Origin: Microvirga zambiensis WSM3693
GTDB taxonomy: Bacteria > Pseudomonadota > Alphaproteobacteria > Rhizobiales > Beijerinckiaceae
Length of the DNA: 64,000 nucleotides
Reading direction: 5' to 3'
NCBI RefSeq assembly: GCF_016735695.1
Contig: NZ_JAERQD010000012.1
Location: 1-64,000, forward strand
Under the pieces are notes generated by a model. It did not search any database. It was not told the DNA's origin and saw only the letters and a program-made list of their open reading frames with translations. Position numbers and translations under genes: made by a program. Below are positions 33,496 to 41,500 of this stretch, piece after piece (the stretch's first letter is position 1; each line of letters opens with the position of its first letter).

Positions 33496-34527
33496 ATGAA
33501 GCAGTATGTCGGGTTGGATGTATCGCTGGAGCAGACAGCCGTCTGCATCATCGACGAGCACGGGAAGGCGCTCTGGCGTGGCAAATGCGCCTCGACGCCG
33601 GAAGCCATTGCGGCAGTCGTCGAAGCGAGAGCACCGCATGTCGAGCGCATTGGCCTGGAAAGCGGCCCGTTGTCGACCTGGCACTGGCATGAGTTGAAGA
33701 AGCGCGGCTTGCCTGTGATTTGCCTGGATGCGCGCCATGCCAAGGCAGCGCTGTCGCTGCAGGTGAACAAGACCGACCCGAATGATGCGCTTGGGCTGGC
33801 TCAGATTGTGCGCACGGGCTGGTACCGGGAGGTCACCGTCAAGAGCCTCGACAGCCAGGTGATCCGCAGCTTCCTCAGCTCCCGCGCTCGCTTGGTGGAG
33901 GTGCGCGTGGATCTGATCAACCAGATCCGAGGCATGCTCAAGCCCTTCGGGTTGGTGGCCGGCAAGGGAGGCCGTCAGCCCTTCATCGACCGCGTGCGCG
34001 AACTGGTCGCCAATGGGCCGCTGAAGGATGCAGTTGAGGCACTCCTGACAGCCTTGCAGGAGGTCAGCCGGCAAATCGGCATCCTCACCCGTCGGCTCAT
34101 GGGGCTGGCACGCCAGGATCAAGCGGCCCGACGCCTGATGACGGCTCCCGGCATCGGCTCTCTGGTCGCGTTGGCCTATATCAGTGTCATCGACGCACCA
34201 GACCGGTTCTCGAGCTCGTCCAGCGTAGGGGCGTACCTTGGCCTGACCCCACGACGGTATCAGTCGGGCGAGATCGACCGAAGCGGTCGGATCTCCAAAT
34301 GCGGCGATCCGTTGCTGCGCACGTATCTGTTTGAGGCGGCCGGGGTCCTGCTGAACCGGGTCTCGCGCTGGTCTGCGCTCAAAGCCTGGGGCACCCGGCT
34401 CGCCAAGAAGGTGGGCAGCAAGAAGGCGACCGTCGCGGTCGCGCGTAAGTTGGCAGTGATTCTGCACCGGATGTGGCGTGACAACACGGACTTCCGGTGG
34501 TCGCGCCAGGAAGGGCAGCCCGCATGA
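33496..34527 (+). CDS. IS110-family transposase (DEDD/serine recombinase)
   Basis: The protein of 343 residues has the RuvC-like DEDD N-terminal domain (YVGLDVSLEQTAVCIIDEHG, ERIGLESGPLSTW, VNKTDPNDALGLAQI). The transposase_20 C-terminal domain follows (MTAPGIGSLVALAYISVID) with the serine-bearing SSSSSVGAYLGLTPRRYQSG. ATG 33496 has GAGAG upstream. It appears intact and could be active. IS110 enzymes recombine without terminal repeats and are guided by an RNA from the element. Confidence 0.93.
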   Translation: MKQYVGLDVSLEQTAVCIIDEHGKALWRGKCASTPEAIAAVVEARAPHVERIGLESGPLSTWHWHELKKRGLPVICLDARHAKAALSLQVNKTDPNDALGLAQIVRTGWYREVTVKSLDSQVIRSFLSSRARLVEVRVDLINQIRGMLKPFGLVAGKGGRQPFIDRVRELVANGPLKDAVEALLTALQEVSRQIGILTRRLMGLARQDQAARRLMTAPGIGSLVALAYISVIDAPDRFSSSSSVGAYLGLTPRRYQSGEIDRSGRISKCGDPLLRTYLFEAAGVLLNRVSRWSALKAWGTRLAKKVGSKKATVAVARKLAVILHRMWRDNTDFRWSRQEGQPA

Positions 34528-34652
34528 GATAGAGACCCCAAGAGATCCGCCAGATCTGGCGGTACGATGTCCCTTGTCGGGACGAGGCAGCAGCCATCGC
34601 GTGGGCTCCGTTGCGGCCTGATACCTGAACCTCAGGGAGCAGATTGACCGCG
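34528..34652 (+). ncRNA. possible bridge-RNA region of the IS110 element
   Basis: The 125 noncoding bases after the transposase hold several hairpins: ccgccagatctggcgg (perfect palindrome, 34549-34564), gtccc-ttgtc-gggac, and cctga..tcagg. IS110 elements encode a structured bridge RNA in a noncoding end. This longer end is the better candidate here; the left end has only about 86 bases. No transcript evidence is available. Confidence 0.3.
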
Positions 34653-34722
34653 TATGCAACATGGCGAGGCTGAGGCTTCCGACCCCATCATGCGGCGGTG
34701 TCTGCCGACCGCGGAGAGAACC

Positions 34723-35512
34723 ATGACCCGACAGGTGATATCAGCCGAACTGACGGAGAGGGCCGCTCAAAGGGCTTGACCAGAATCCCCGGAATAAGAG
34801 AACGGAGTCCTTCGACTTCATCGACGCCCTCGACAGGATGGACAGCGCAGACGAGGTGGTCGAAGCGGTCGCGAAGACTTTCTCCCTGTTCGGGTTCGAG
34901 AATTTCATCATCACCGGCCTGCCGAATCCCAAGGAGCGGTTCGAACAGGTCGTCCTCCTGAAGAAATGGCCTATGGGCTGGTTCGATATTTACGCACGGG
35001 AAGATTACGTGCGGAGCGACCCGATCATCCGTCTGTGCCGGAACACGACCCAGCCGTTCGAATGGTCCGAGGCGCCTTATGATCGAACCCGCGAACCGAG
35101 AGCCGCCGAGATCATGGAGCGGGCAACAGATTTCAGGATGTAGGAAGGCTTCTGCCTGCCCATTCACGGCATCAACGGCTATGAGGCGTGCTTCTCCATG
35201 AGCGGTGTCGACCTCGACCTGTCGTCCCGGACCAAGCCGGCCCTGCATCTGATGGCCATGTACGCCTTCGAGCGGGCCAGGGAACTGCTCGAGCCCAACC
35301 CGCATGTCGGCTCCGGCCTCCTCACTCCGCGGGAGCGGGAGGCTCTGATCTGGGCCGCGGCCGGAAAATCCGCCGCCGACACGGGCGAGATCCTGGGCAT
35401 TACGGAGCGGACGGTGACCGCCCATATCGCGAGCGCGTGCCAGAAGCTCGATGCGGTCAACAAGACCCAGGCCGTGGCGCGCGCCCTGCAGTACAAGCTG
35501 ATCGGCATGTGA
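34723..35512 (+). pseudogene. broken LuxR-type autoinducer-binding regulator
   Basis: A start with GGAGAG upstream at ATG 34723 reads 18 codons and hits TGA at 34777. The +1 frame then gives a LuxR ligand domain (SFDFIDALDRM ... WFDIYAREDYVRSDPIIRLC) that stops at an in-frame TAG, 35141-35143. The same frame continues with EGFCLPIHGINGYEACFS and a good LuxR DNA-binding domain (LTPREREALIWAAAGKS, ITERTVTAHIASACQKLDAV) to 35512. So there is an amber stop and probably a frameshift. An internal ATG could yield only the DNA-binding half. It sits between an IS110 copy and luxI. Confidence 0.8.
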
Positions 35513-35520
35513 TGCAGACC

Positions 35521-35536
35521 CTGTAACTTCCTACAA
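35521..35536 (+). promoter_or_regulatory. lux-box-like palindrome upstream of luxI
   Basis: CTGTA-N6-TACAA, with a perfect TGTA/TACA core, sits 65 bases before the luxI start. This is the usual place and shape for a LuxR-type binding site. The outer bases are imperfect. Confidence 0.45.
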
Positions 35537-35600
35537 TATCCGCCTTCCTGCGGATGCGCGAGAATTGCCCCATCAATCAAAGATAGGGGGACGGCGCATC

Positions 35601-36242
35601 ATGACAAAAATCCACGTTATCGATAGAACAAATCGAGATTCATACCGGGACATCTTGGACGAATACTTCCGCCTTCGATACGAAGTCTTCGTGAACGAGC
35701 GGGGATGGCGCGATCTCAAGCACCGCGATGGGCGGGAGATCGATGCCTACGACAACGACGATGCGATTTACCTGCTCGCCCTCGACGGAGATCGGGTCGT
35801 CGGCGGGCAGCGGCTCTATCCGACCGTCCTGCCCCACATGCTGAGCGAGGTGTTCAGCCACATGGCTCCGCGCGGCCTTCCGAGAGCGCAGCATGTTCTC
35901 GAATGGACGCGGTATTTCGTCGTCAGGGAAAGGCGAATGGGCCGCGCCGATTGCCGCCTTCTCGCAGCGATCCAGCAATTCTGTCTCGAGGAAGGGATCA
36001 CGGAGGTCACGGCGGTGGTCGAGATGTGGTGGCTGCCTCGCTGGCAGCAGGCGGGATTCAAGGTCAAGCCGCTGGGCCTGCCCATCGTGATCGAGGGCCA
36101 GCCATGCATCGCGGCCTCGGTCGGGATCTCGCAGGCCAGTCTCGACCGAGTCTGCGCCCTCGCAGGTTTGCGCAGTTCTGCCCTTGTCCGCAACGCGCCT
36201 CTCAAAGGCCCTCTCAATCGGGTGCCTCATGTCGCTGCCTGA
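35601..36242 (+). CDS. luxI: acyl-homoserine-lactone synthase, LuxI family
   Basis: The protein of 213 residues keeps all key LuxI residues: Arg26, Phe30 and Trp36 in LRYEVFVNERGW, Asp48 and Asp51 in EIDAYD, Arg71 in GGQRLYPT, and Glu101 and Arg104 in LEWTRYFV. It makes acyl-homoserine-lactone signals from SAM and an acyl donor. It looks like the BjaI branch, some of which use acyl-CoA, but the acyl group cannot be read here. GGGGGA precedes ATG 35601. The partner luxR next to it is broken. A small gene overlaps its 3' end. Confidence 0.92.
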   Translation: MTKIHVIDRTNRDSYRDILDEYFRLRYEVFVNERGWRDLKHRDGREIDAYDNDDAIYLLALDGDRVVGGQRLYPTVLPHMLSEVFSHMAPRGLPRAQHVLEWTRYFVVRERRMGRADCRLLAAIQQFCLEEGITEVTAVVEMWWLPRWQQAGFKVKPLGLPIVIEGQPCIAASVGISQASLDRVCALAGLRSSALVRNAPLKGPLNRVPHVAA

Positions 36243-36477
36243 CGAGACTGTTCCCCTCGCCTCCTTCGTGCAGGAGGAGATGATCGACCGCGCATCGCAA
36301 TCGCTGGCACAATGTCTCGCGCGGCTTCCCCCGATCGTGCGCCTGAGGCTTCTCGCGTTCATGCATCTGGTCGAGTTTCCGGACACGATGAAAGCCGCGC
36401 TCGAGATCACGCCGTCGGGCTCCATGCGCCTCGTCCTCGACACGGAAGTTGCGCCGGACAATGCGCATCGCCACTGA
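36229..36477 (+). CDS. small protein overlapping luxI, function unknown
   Basis: This 82-residue soluble protein opens MSLPDETVPLASFVQEEMID. It is mostly helical (ASQSLAQCLARLPPIVRLRL) with a polar C-terminus. ATG 36229 lies inside the last codons of luxI (14-base overlap), so it is translationally coupled. I do not recognise the family. The position suggests a role in the quorum-sensing circuit, but that is inference. Confidence 0.55.
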   Translation: MSLPDETVPLASFVQEEMIDRASQSLAQCLARLPPIVRLRLLAFMHLVEFPDTMKAALEITPSGSMRLVLDTEVAPDNAHRH

Positions 36478-36495
36478 GGCTGCCGGAATAAAAAT

Positions 36496-36528
36496 AAGGC
36501 TCCGCGCCCACGGGAGCGCGGAGCCTTT
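36496..36528. terminator. bidirectional terminator between luxI operon and DUF892 gene
   Basis: AAGGCTCCGCGC and GCGCGGAGCCTT form a perfect 12-base-pair stem between convergent genes, with A/T tracts on either side. Confidence 0.85.
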
Positions 36529-36543
36529 GAATGTTATCCTCGG

Positions 36544-37038
36544 TCAGGCCGCCTTGGTGTTCACGCGGGCCTCGGCGAGCTTGGTCAGGAGCTGATCGGT
36601 CTTCTTTTCCTCTTGAAGGTTCTGATCGAGAAGCTTTGCGGCATCGCGCATGCCAAGCTCCTCGGCCCAGGTCTTCAGCGTGCCGTAGCGGGTGATCTCG
36701 TAATGCTCGACCGCCTGCGCTGCGGAAAGGATGCCGGCATCGAGCGCCTCGCTGTCGGCGAAATCTTCCATGATTCCCTTGCCCTCTTCGATAATGCCGT
36801 TGATCGCCTCGCAGGTCACGCCGCGGGCTGGCTTGCCGAGCATTTCGAAGACCTGCTCGAGCCGCTCTATCTGGCCTTCCGTTTCTTCGAGATGGGTTTC
36901 GAAGGCCTGCCTCAGCTCTTCGGATTCCGCGTTCTTCGCCATCTTCGGCAGCGCCTTCAGGATCTGCTTCTCGGCGTAGAAGATGTCTTTCAGGGTGTGA
37001 AGGAAGAGGTCGTTCAGGGTTTTCTCAGCTGCTGGCAT
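36544..37038 (-). CDS. DUF892 ferritin-like stress protein (YciE/YciF family)
   Basis: The protein of 164 residues is a four-helix bundle. The first helix is LFLHTLKDIFYAEKQILKAL, later helices have THLEETEGQIERLEQVFEML and QAVEHYEITRYGTLKTWAEE. Glu/His pairs fit a di-iron site. ATG 37038 has GGAG 8 bases ahead. A perfect sigma-EcfG-type promoter lies at 37069-37093. A paralogue with the same promoter type is at 48048. Its role is stress protection; the precise reaction is unknown. Confidence 0.88.
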   Translation of the reverse strand: MPAAEKTLNDLFLHTLKDIFYAEKQILKALPKMAKNAESEELRQAFETHLEETEGQIERLEQVFEMLGKPARGVTCEAINGIIEEGKGIMEDFADSEALDAGILSAAQAVEHYEITRYGTLKTWAEELGMRDAAKLLDQNLQEEKKTDQLLTKLAEARVNTKAA

Positions 37039-37068
37039 CGTGACGCTCCGTGGTTGAAGAGTGGACTC

Positions 37069-37093
37069 AACGAAGGTCAAGCTTTGATGTTCC
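37069..37093 (-). promoter_or_regulatory. sigma-EcfG-type promoter of DUF892 gene
   Basis: Reverse strand GGAAC (37093-37089), 16 bases, CGTT (37072-37069). An exact match, 31 bases before the ATG at 37038. Confidence 0.78.
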
Positions 37094-37120
37094 TGCCACC
37101 TGTTCACGACTGCCGCGCAA

Positions 37121-37146
37121 GGAACAACAGCGCTTCGCGTCGCGTT
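37121..37146 (+). promoter_or_regulatory. sigma-EcfG-type promoter of DUF2892 gene
   Basis: GGAAC (37121-37125), 17 bases, CGTT (37143-37146). An exact match, 30 bases before the ATG at 37177, and back to back with the divergent DUF892 promoter. Confidence 0.78.
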
Positions 37147-37176
37147 CGCAAAAGCTAAGCAAGGAGTACCGAAACG

Positions 37177-37401
37177 ATGAATGAAGAGCCCAATCTCAGC
37201 ACCGCGGAACGCGGGATTTATATGCTCGTGGGCCTCGGCCTCGCGGCCGCGGCGGCCAAGCCCCGTCCGAACCCGCTATTGAACGTTCTCGCGCTAGCCG
37301 GTGGCTCCTACCTGGCTTGGCGCGGATATGTGGGCAATTGCCCGATCAAAGCAGCGCTCACCGGCGATCACGACAGCGAACGCCTGGTCTACCGGGGCTG
37401 A
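37177..37401 (+). CDS. DUF2892-like small membrane protein
   Basis: The protein of 74 residues has two hydrophobic helices (IYMLVGLGLAAAAAK and LLNVLALAGGSYLAWRGYVG), then NCPIKAAL and a charged end. This is the YgaP-type DUF2892 membrane hairpin. AAGGAG precedes ATG 37177. The perfect stress-type promoter and divergent DUF892 gene mark it as a stress gene. A hairpin follows. Confidence 0.78.
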   Translation: MNEEPNLSTAERGIYMLVGLGLAAAAAKPRPNPLLNVLALAGGSYLAWRGYVGNCPIKAALTGDHDSERLVYRG

Positions 37402-37410
37402 ACGGGAAAT

Positions 37411-37431
37411 GGCCGCAGCTCAGCTGCGGCC
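37411..37431. terminator. hairpin terminator after DUF2892 gene
   Basis: GGCCGCAGCT and AGCTGCGGCC form a perfect 10-base-pair inverted repeat around one base, 9 bases after the stop, between convergent genes. Confidence 0.65.
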
Positions 37432-37460
37432 CTTCCGTCTCGATAGATGTGCGATCGAAC

Positions 37461-37727
37461 TCAGTAGGACGAGGTCGAGCGGCGACCGGCGATCAGGCCG
37501 TAGATGAACAGCACGACGATGGCTCCGACGATGGCGCCGATGAAGCCTGCTCCCTCATCGGCCCGATACCAGCCCAGCGCCTGGCCGAGATAGGTGGCGA
37601 CGAAGGCACCCACGATACCGAGGATGGTGGTGAGGATGAAGCCGGACGGCTCGTTGCGACCGGGCATGATCCACTTGGCGATCACGCCTGCCACGAAGCC
37701 GATGATGATGGTCCAGAGAATGCTCAT
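37461..37727 (-). CDS. GlsB/YeaQ/YmgE-family stress membrane protein
   Basis: The protein of 88 residues shows the transglycosylase-associated membrane protein pattern: IIIGFVAGVIAKWIMPGR, then GFILTTILGIVGAFVATYLG and AIVGAIVVLFIYGLIAG. It has three short Gly-rich membrane helices. It is commonly stress-induced. No exact sigma-EcfG promoter is visible before it. Confidence 0.88.
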   Translation of the reverse strand: MSILWTIIIGFVAGVIAKWIMPGRNEPSGFILTTILGIVGAFVATYLGQALGWYRADEGAGFIGAIVGAIVVLFIYGLIAGRRSTSSY

Positions 37728-37870
37728 GATGTGGTTCCCGCGAGTGTTGCCTCAACAAAGAACGCGCATCCCCCGGCTAAGGTTGCGGCGGAGAGTTTTC
37801 CCAGGCCCGATTTTTCATCTTCTCGCCTCACTTGAGGCGGACCTTTGCGGCTCAAAACGGAGATGCCGCC

Positions 37871-38038
37871 ATGAATCCTGCCGGAGAACACTGGAATTAT
37901 GAGGCTGTTCAGGCCCTCCTGGCGCTTGCCCGAGAAGGGGTCCCGGTCTCAGTCATCAGCCTGAAGCTGAAACGTTCGGTCACGGACGTGCGAGCCAAGC
38001 TCGACGATCTCGGCATCACCCCGGCCGCAGAGGTTTAG
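37871..38038 (+). CDS. small GcrA-like helix-turn-helix protein
   Basis: The protein of 55 residues reads NYEAVQALLALAREGVPVSV then ISLKLKRSVTDVRAKLDDLG. This Trp-opening trihelical pattern resembles the DNA-binding N-terminus of GcrA, but it is a stand-alone unit. ATG 37871 has CGGAG upstream. The function is unknown. Confidence 0.55.
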   Translation: MNPAGEHWNYEAVQALLALAREGVPVSVISLKLKRSVTDVRAKLDDLGITPAAEV

Positions 38039-38127
38039 AACCGCGATCCTCCGACGCAACCGCGAGAGGCTGCGGCGCACCAGGCCGCGGCCTCGAACCT
38101 TCTTTGCATCATCGATGTAGAGAGAAA

Positions 38128-38204
38128 TGGCGCGCCCGAAAGGATTCGAACCTCTGACCCCCAGATTCGTAGTCTGGTGCTCTATCCAGCTGAGCTACGG
38201 GCGC
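38128..38204 (-). tRNA. tRNA-Arg (anticodon ACG)
   Basis: The reverse strand gives a 77-base cloverleaf. The acceptor stem is GCGCCCG / CGGGCGC, the D arm is AGCTCAGCTGGATAGAGC, the anticodon stem-loop has CTACGAA with ACG, the T arm is AGAGGTTCGAATCCTTT and CCA is encoded. The A34 is expected to be edited to inosine. Confidence 0.95.
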
Positions 38205-38308
38205 TTGGTCGGCTGGTCGCTCTTGGGAAGCAACGTTGGCCGAGGCCGGTGACATAGAGGGATCTGATCCGGTTGGCAAGCCTCTTCGTGCAGAAGAAAT
38301 GAAAAGCC

Positions 38309-39745
38309 TCACTTTGCCGCGACGGATGAAAGCCGGTCCGGAATGGTGATGCGGAAGCAGGTCTTGCCATTGCCTTCGTCGAGCGTGATCGTGCCGCCAT
38401 GGAGCTGGACGAGTTCCGCCGCGATGGGCAGGCCGAGGCCCGTACCGCCCTTCTGGGCCGAACCCTGGAAGGGCGCGAAGAGATTGGCCTTGGCCCGCTC
38501 GGGAATGCCGGGCCCGTTGTCCCGGATCAGGATCACCACGGAGCCTCCCTCCCGGGATGCGGATATGTCGATTCGCGGCGTGCCTTCGGGAGAGCCCGTC
38601 TGGCTGAGGGCCTGGACGGCGTTGCGGACCACGTTGACGAGGACGCGGGAGAGTTGATCAGGATCGGCATCGACCATCAGATCCTCCGGCACCTGGGCCT
38701 CGAGCACGATTCCCACCTCCGGCGCCAGATCCGTCAGGTTCGACAGCTCCTCGATGAGGGGGGCGAGGAGGATCATCCGCCGCTGCGGCAAAGGCTCGGT
38801 CGCCCGGCCGTAGGCGAGGGTCGTCTCGCAGAAGGCGATGGCCCGGTCGAGAGTGCTGACGAGGCGGGGCGCGATGCGCTGCACGCTCTCGTCGCTGACC
38901 CGGTCGAGGCGGTCCGTCAGAAGCTGAGCGGTCGTCAGCATGTTGCGCAGCTCGTGGTTGATCTTGCTCACCGCAAGGCCGAGCTGGGCCAGACGGCGCT
39001 TCTGGCGCAGTTCGTCCGCAAGCGTGGTCTCCATCCGGGCAAGCGCCTGTTCGGCGAGCCCGATCTCGTCGACCCGGTCGGTCGGCTGGATCACCCGCGA
39101 GGCATCCTCCGGATTGCTGGAGAAATCCGCGATGTTGCCGGTGAGCCGCCGCACGGGACGCACGATCACCCATTGCAGCGTGAGATAGACGAGACTCGCC
39201 GTAATGGCGGAGATGAACAGGGAGAGAAGCAGGAGGTTGCGCGAGAACTCGATCATGGCGTGGCGCAGGGGGCGCTGATCGAGAATCAACTCGACGAATT
39301 CCACGCCCATGCCGGAACCGACGACCCGGATCGGCTTGTCGGCAGGATTGAACAGGACATCCATGGCATCCCGCGCCAGGGTCATCCACTGCGCGTCGCG
39401 CAGATCGACCGTCTTGCTCACCTCGGGCGGGACGTCGCCCGTCGCCAGAAGGCTCCTGCGCCCTCCCCCCTTCAGGGCGATGGCCCTCGCGCCGACGCCC
39501 TGAAGCAGGCGCATCTCCAGCTCTTCCGACAGGGATTCCTCGGGTGCCGCATCGAGGACCATGGCGGCGATCTGCGCCGCCGCCAGCCGGTCGTTGAGCC
39601 AGGCCAACCGGAAATTGGCTACGGAGGGCACATAGATGAGCACCTCCGCGATCATCACGAAGAGCACGGTGAGCAGGAGCAGGCGAGCGGAGAGCCCGAA
39701 CTGGCTCAGGATACGCCCTGCAAAGGAGATCTGCTCTTGGCTCAT
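38309..39745 (-). CDS. orphan membrane sensor histidine kinase
   Basis: The protein of 478 residues has an N-terminal membrane helix (LLLLTVLFVMIAEVLIYV), an extracytoplasmic sensor at about 45-170 and a second helix near 172-195. HAMP follows (RPVRRLTGNIADFSSNPEDA), then HisKA with phospho-His in KINHELRNMLTTAQ and HATPase_c (NVVRNAVQALS, IRDNGPGIPE, GGTGLGLPIA). No response regulator gene is adjacent, so its partner is unknown. The ligand cannot be inferred. Confidence 0.9.
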   Translation of the reverse strand: MSQEQISFAGRILSQFGLSARLLLLTVLFVMIAEVLIYVPSVANFRLAWLNDRLAAAQIAAMVLDAAPEESLSEELEMRLLQGVGARAIALKGGGRRSLLATGDVPPEVSKTVDLRDAQWMTLARDAMDVLFNPADKPIRVVGSGMGVEFVELILDQRPLRHAMIEFSRNLLLLSLFISAITASLVYLTLQWVIVRPVRRLTGNIADFSSNPEDASRVIQPTDRVDEIGLAEQALARMETTLADELRQKRRLAQLGLAVSKINHELRNMLTTAQLLTDRLDRVSDESVQRIAPRLVSTLDRAIAFCETTLAYGRATEPLPQRRMILLAPLIEELSNLTDLAPEVGIVLEAQVPEDLMVDADPDQLSRVLVNVVRNAVQALSQTGSPEGTPRIDISASREGGSVVILIRDNGPGIPERAKANLFAPFQGSAQKGGTGLGLPIAAELVQLHGGTITLDEGNGKTCFRITIPDRLSSVAAK

Positions 39746-39852
39746 TCCCGTTTCATCTCAGGCGGCGCGCCATGACACAAGCCATAACATTCCATCGCCA
39801 CACCCTCGTCCCAGGAGAAAGACACGGGAAGACGCCTTCTTCATCCCTCGCT

Positions 39853-40644
39853 TCATCCCTCGGCTCTCCGCTGACGCCAATATCTGAGCGCGACCGGGAC
39901 CAGCGCCAGAACTCCCAGAATGGAAAGAGCGAGCGCCAACTGGGGCGTCAACAGGCTGCCTGCACCGAATTCGATCGTGCAGTCGGTCCGGCCGGCCGCC
40001 AGGCACTGGCTGCGAAGCATCTCGTGTCGGGCAACGACCTCGTCCAGGCCCGACCCTGCGAAGGCAAAGGCGAGGCAGATCGGCAGCATGCCGATCTGGG
40101 TCGCGAGCAGGAAAGGCCGCAATCGCATGCCGAAGAACGCGGCGGCCAGGTTCGTGAGCCAGAACGGGATCACGGGAATCAGACGCAGGGAGAGGAGATA
40201 GAGAAACGCTTCGCCCCGAAAGCCTGCGGCCAAGTTCTGGATCCGAGGGCCTGCCCGCCGCAGCAGGGGCCGACCGATGGCGGTCCGGGCGATCAGGAAG
40301 ATGTTGGCCGCGCCCAATGTCGCCGCAATGGAGGCAGCGAGGCCGCCGACCGCCCAGCCGAAGAGATAGCCGCCGATTGCGCTCAACAAGGCGGAGACCG
40401 GCAAAGACAGGGTCACGGCCGCCACATAGATCGCGATGAAGAGCCCGAGCATCCCCAGGCGATGGGACACAACGAGTTCTCGCAGCCAAGCTTGGGAGCG
40501 GATGAAGGCCTCGAGGGTCAGGGACCGGTGCAGCCCGGTGACGAACACGGCTCCGACCGCCATCAGGAGCAGGATCAGGGGCAAGGCGCGCCAGATCGAC
40601 CCGCTTGCCTTTGCACTGGCGGAATTCGGCTCTGTTGCGACCAC
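39853..40644 (-). CDS. TVP38/TMEM64-family (DedA-like) membrane protein
   Basis: The protein of 263 residues has about six membrane helices and the family core LFIAIYVAAVTLSLPVSALL, then AIGGYLFGWAVGGLAASIAA and LRLIPVIPFWLTNLAAAFFG. A short loop with two cysteines lies near residues 210-220. Members probably scramble or transport lipids. The start is GTG 40644, decided by AGGAG 6 bases upstream. Confidence 0.87.
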   Translation of the reverse strand: MVATEPNSASAKASGSIWRALPLILLLMAVGAVFVTGLHRSLTLEAFIRSQAWLRELVVSHRLGMLGLFIAIYVAAVTLSLPVSALLSAIGGYLFGWAVGGLAASIAATLGAANIFLIARTAIGRPLLRRAGPRIQNLAAGFRGEAFLYLLSLRLIPVIPFWLTNLAAAFFGMRLRPFLLATQIGMLPICLAFAFAGSGLDEVVARHEMLRSQCLAAGRTDCTIEFGAGSLLTPQLALALSILGVLALVPVALRYWRQRRAEG

Positions 40645-40909
40645 GGACTCTCCTGAATGGGCATGCTATGGAGTATTCGATAGCCTAACGCCCACCGCCC
40701 CACTTCGGGCCGACAGGCGCCGGGCCGATTGCCGCATAAAGGCCAGAGCGGCGTTGACTTTGCCCTACCATTCCGTCATAAGCCCGCAAGCTGACAGCGC
40801 TCTTCTGGGGCGCTGATCGTTTTTTCGAAACAGTTTCGGGGGAAACCCCATCAAACCAGACGGGCGCGAGCCATCGAGCACCGCTGCCCCATTCGACCGG
40901 AGATGTGCC

Positions 40910-41044
40910 GTGAAGAGGACGTATCAACCGAGCAAGCTGGTTCGCAAGCGCCGCCACGGCTTCCGTGCGCGCATGGCGACCAAGGGTGGCCGCAAGGTCA
41001 TTGCCGCTCGCCGCGCCCATGGCCGCAAGCGCCTTTCGGCGTAA
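40910..41044 (+). CDS. rpmH: 50S ribosomal protein L34
   Basis: A 44-residue product with the L34 sequence: [20 protein letters not shown] then [20 protein letters not shown]. The start is GTG 40910, with CGGAGA 8 bases upstream. It is first in the conserved rpmH-rnpA-yidC order. Confidence 0.97.
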   Translation: MKRTYQPSKLVRKRRHGFRARMATKGGRKVIAARRAHGRKRLSA

Positions 41045-41065
41045 GCAGCCTATTGGGATCGCCCG

Positions 41066-41500
41066 ATGCGCGAGCCTCGCGCAGAGCTGAGCCTCGGGCG
41101 TCTGACGAAAAGACCTGACTTCGTCGCGGCGGCCTCTGGCCGCCGCTTTCATACCGAGCGGATGTCGGTCCAGGCTCGGCTGCGCGAGGGTTCGGGCCTC
41201 GGCCTGCGCTTCGGCCTCACGGTGACGAAGCGGGTCGGCCACGCCACCGAGCGAAACCGGATCAAGCGCCGGCTCCGGGCCGCCATCCCCACGGCCGGCC
41301 GGGATTACGCAACGATCGATGCGGATATCGTCGTCATCGGACGGCGCGACATCCTCTCCGCCGATTTCGACGTGCTCATCGACGATCTTCGGCGCGCCCT
41401 GCGGACGGTCACCAAGCCGAAAAGCGCCGCTCCCGCAGAGCGTACCAAATCCTCCTCACCTCCCTCCAACGGCGAGCGTCGCGGACATTCCCATGCGTGA
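41066..41500 (+). CDS. rnpA: ribonuclease P protein component
   Basis: The protein of 144 residues has the RnpA motif [20 protein letters not shown] then RRLR. It aids the RNase P RNA in maturing tRNA 5' ends. The C-terminal 30 residues are a polar Ser/Pro-rich extension that overlaps the start of yidC by eight bases. Confidence 0.95.
   Translation: MREPRAELSLGRLTKRPDFVAAASGRRFHTERMSVQARLREGSGLGLRFGLTVTKRVGHATERNRIKRRLRAAIPTAGRDYATIDADIVVIGRRDILSADFDVLIDDLRRALRTVTKPKSAAPAERTKSSSPPSNGERRGHSHA

Larger units (their letters stand above)
33398..34664 (+). mobile_element. IS110-family insertion sequence
   Basis: One transposase gene with short noncoding ends lies between two copies of the 12-base direct repeat TATGCAACATGG (33398-33409 and 34653-34664). 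About 1.25 kb fits IS110-family size. No terminal inverted repeats are seen, as expected for the family. Exact ends are uncertain because the direct repeat may be part target and part element. Confidence 0.75.

Noticed and set aside
33460-34662. 400-codon frame opposite the IS110 transposase
   Set aside because: The plus-strand transposase has clear family motifs and the antisense frame has none.
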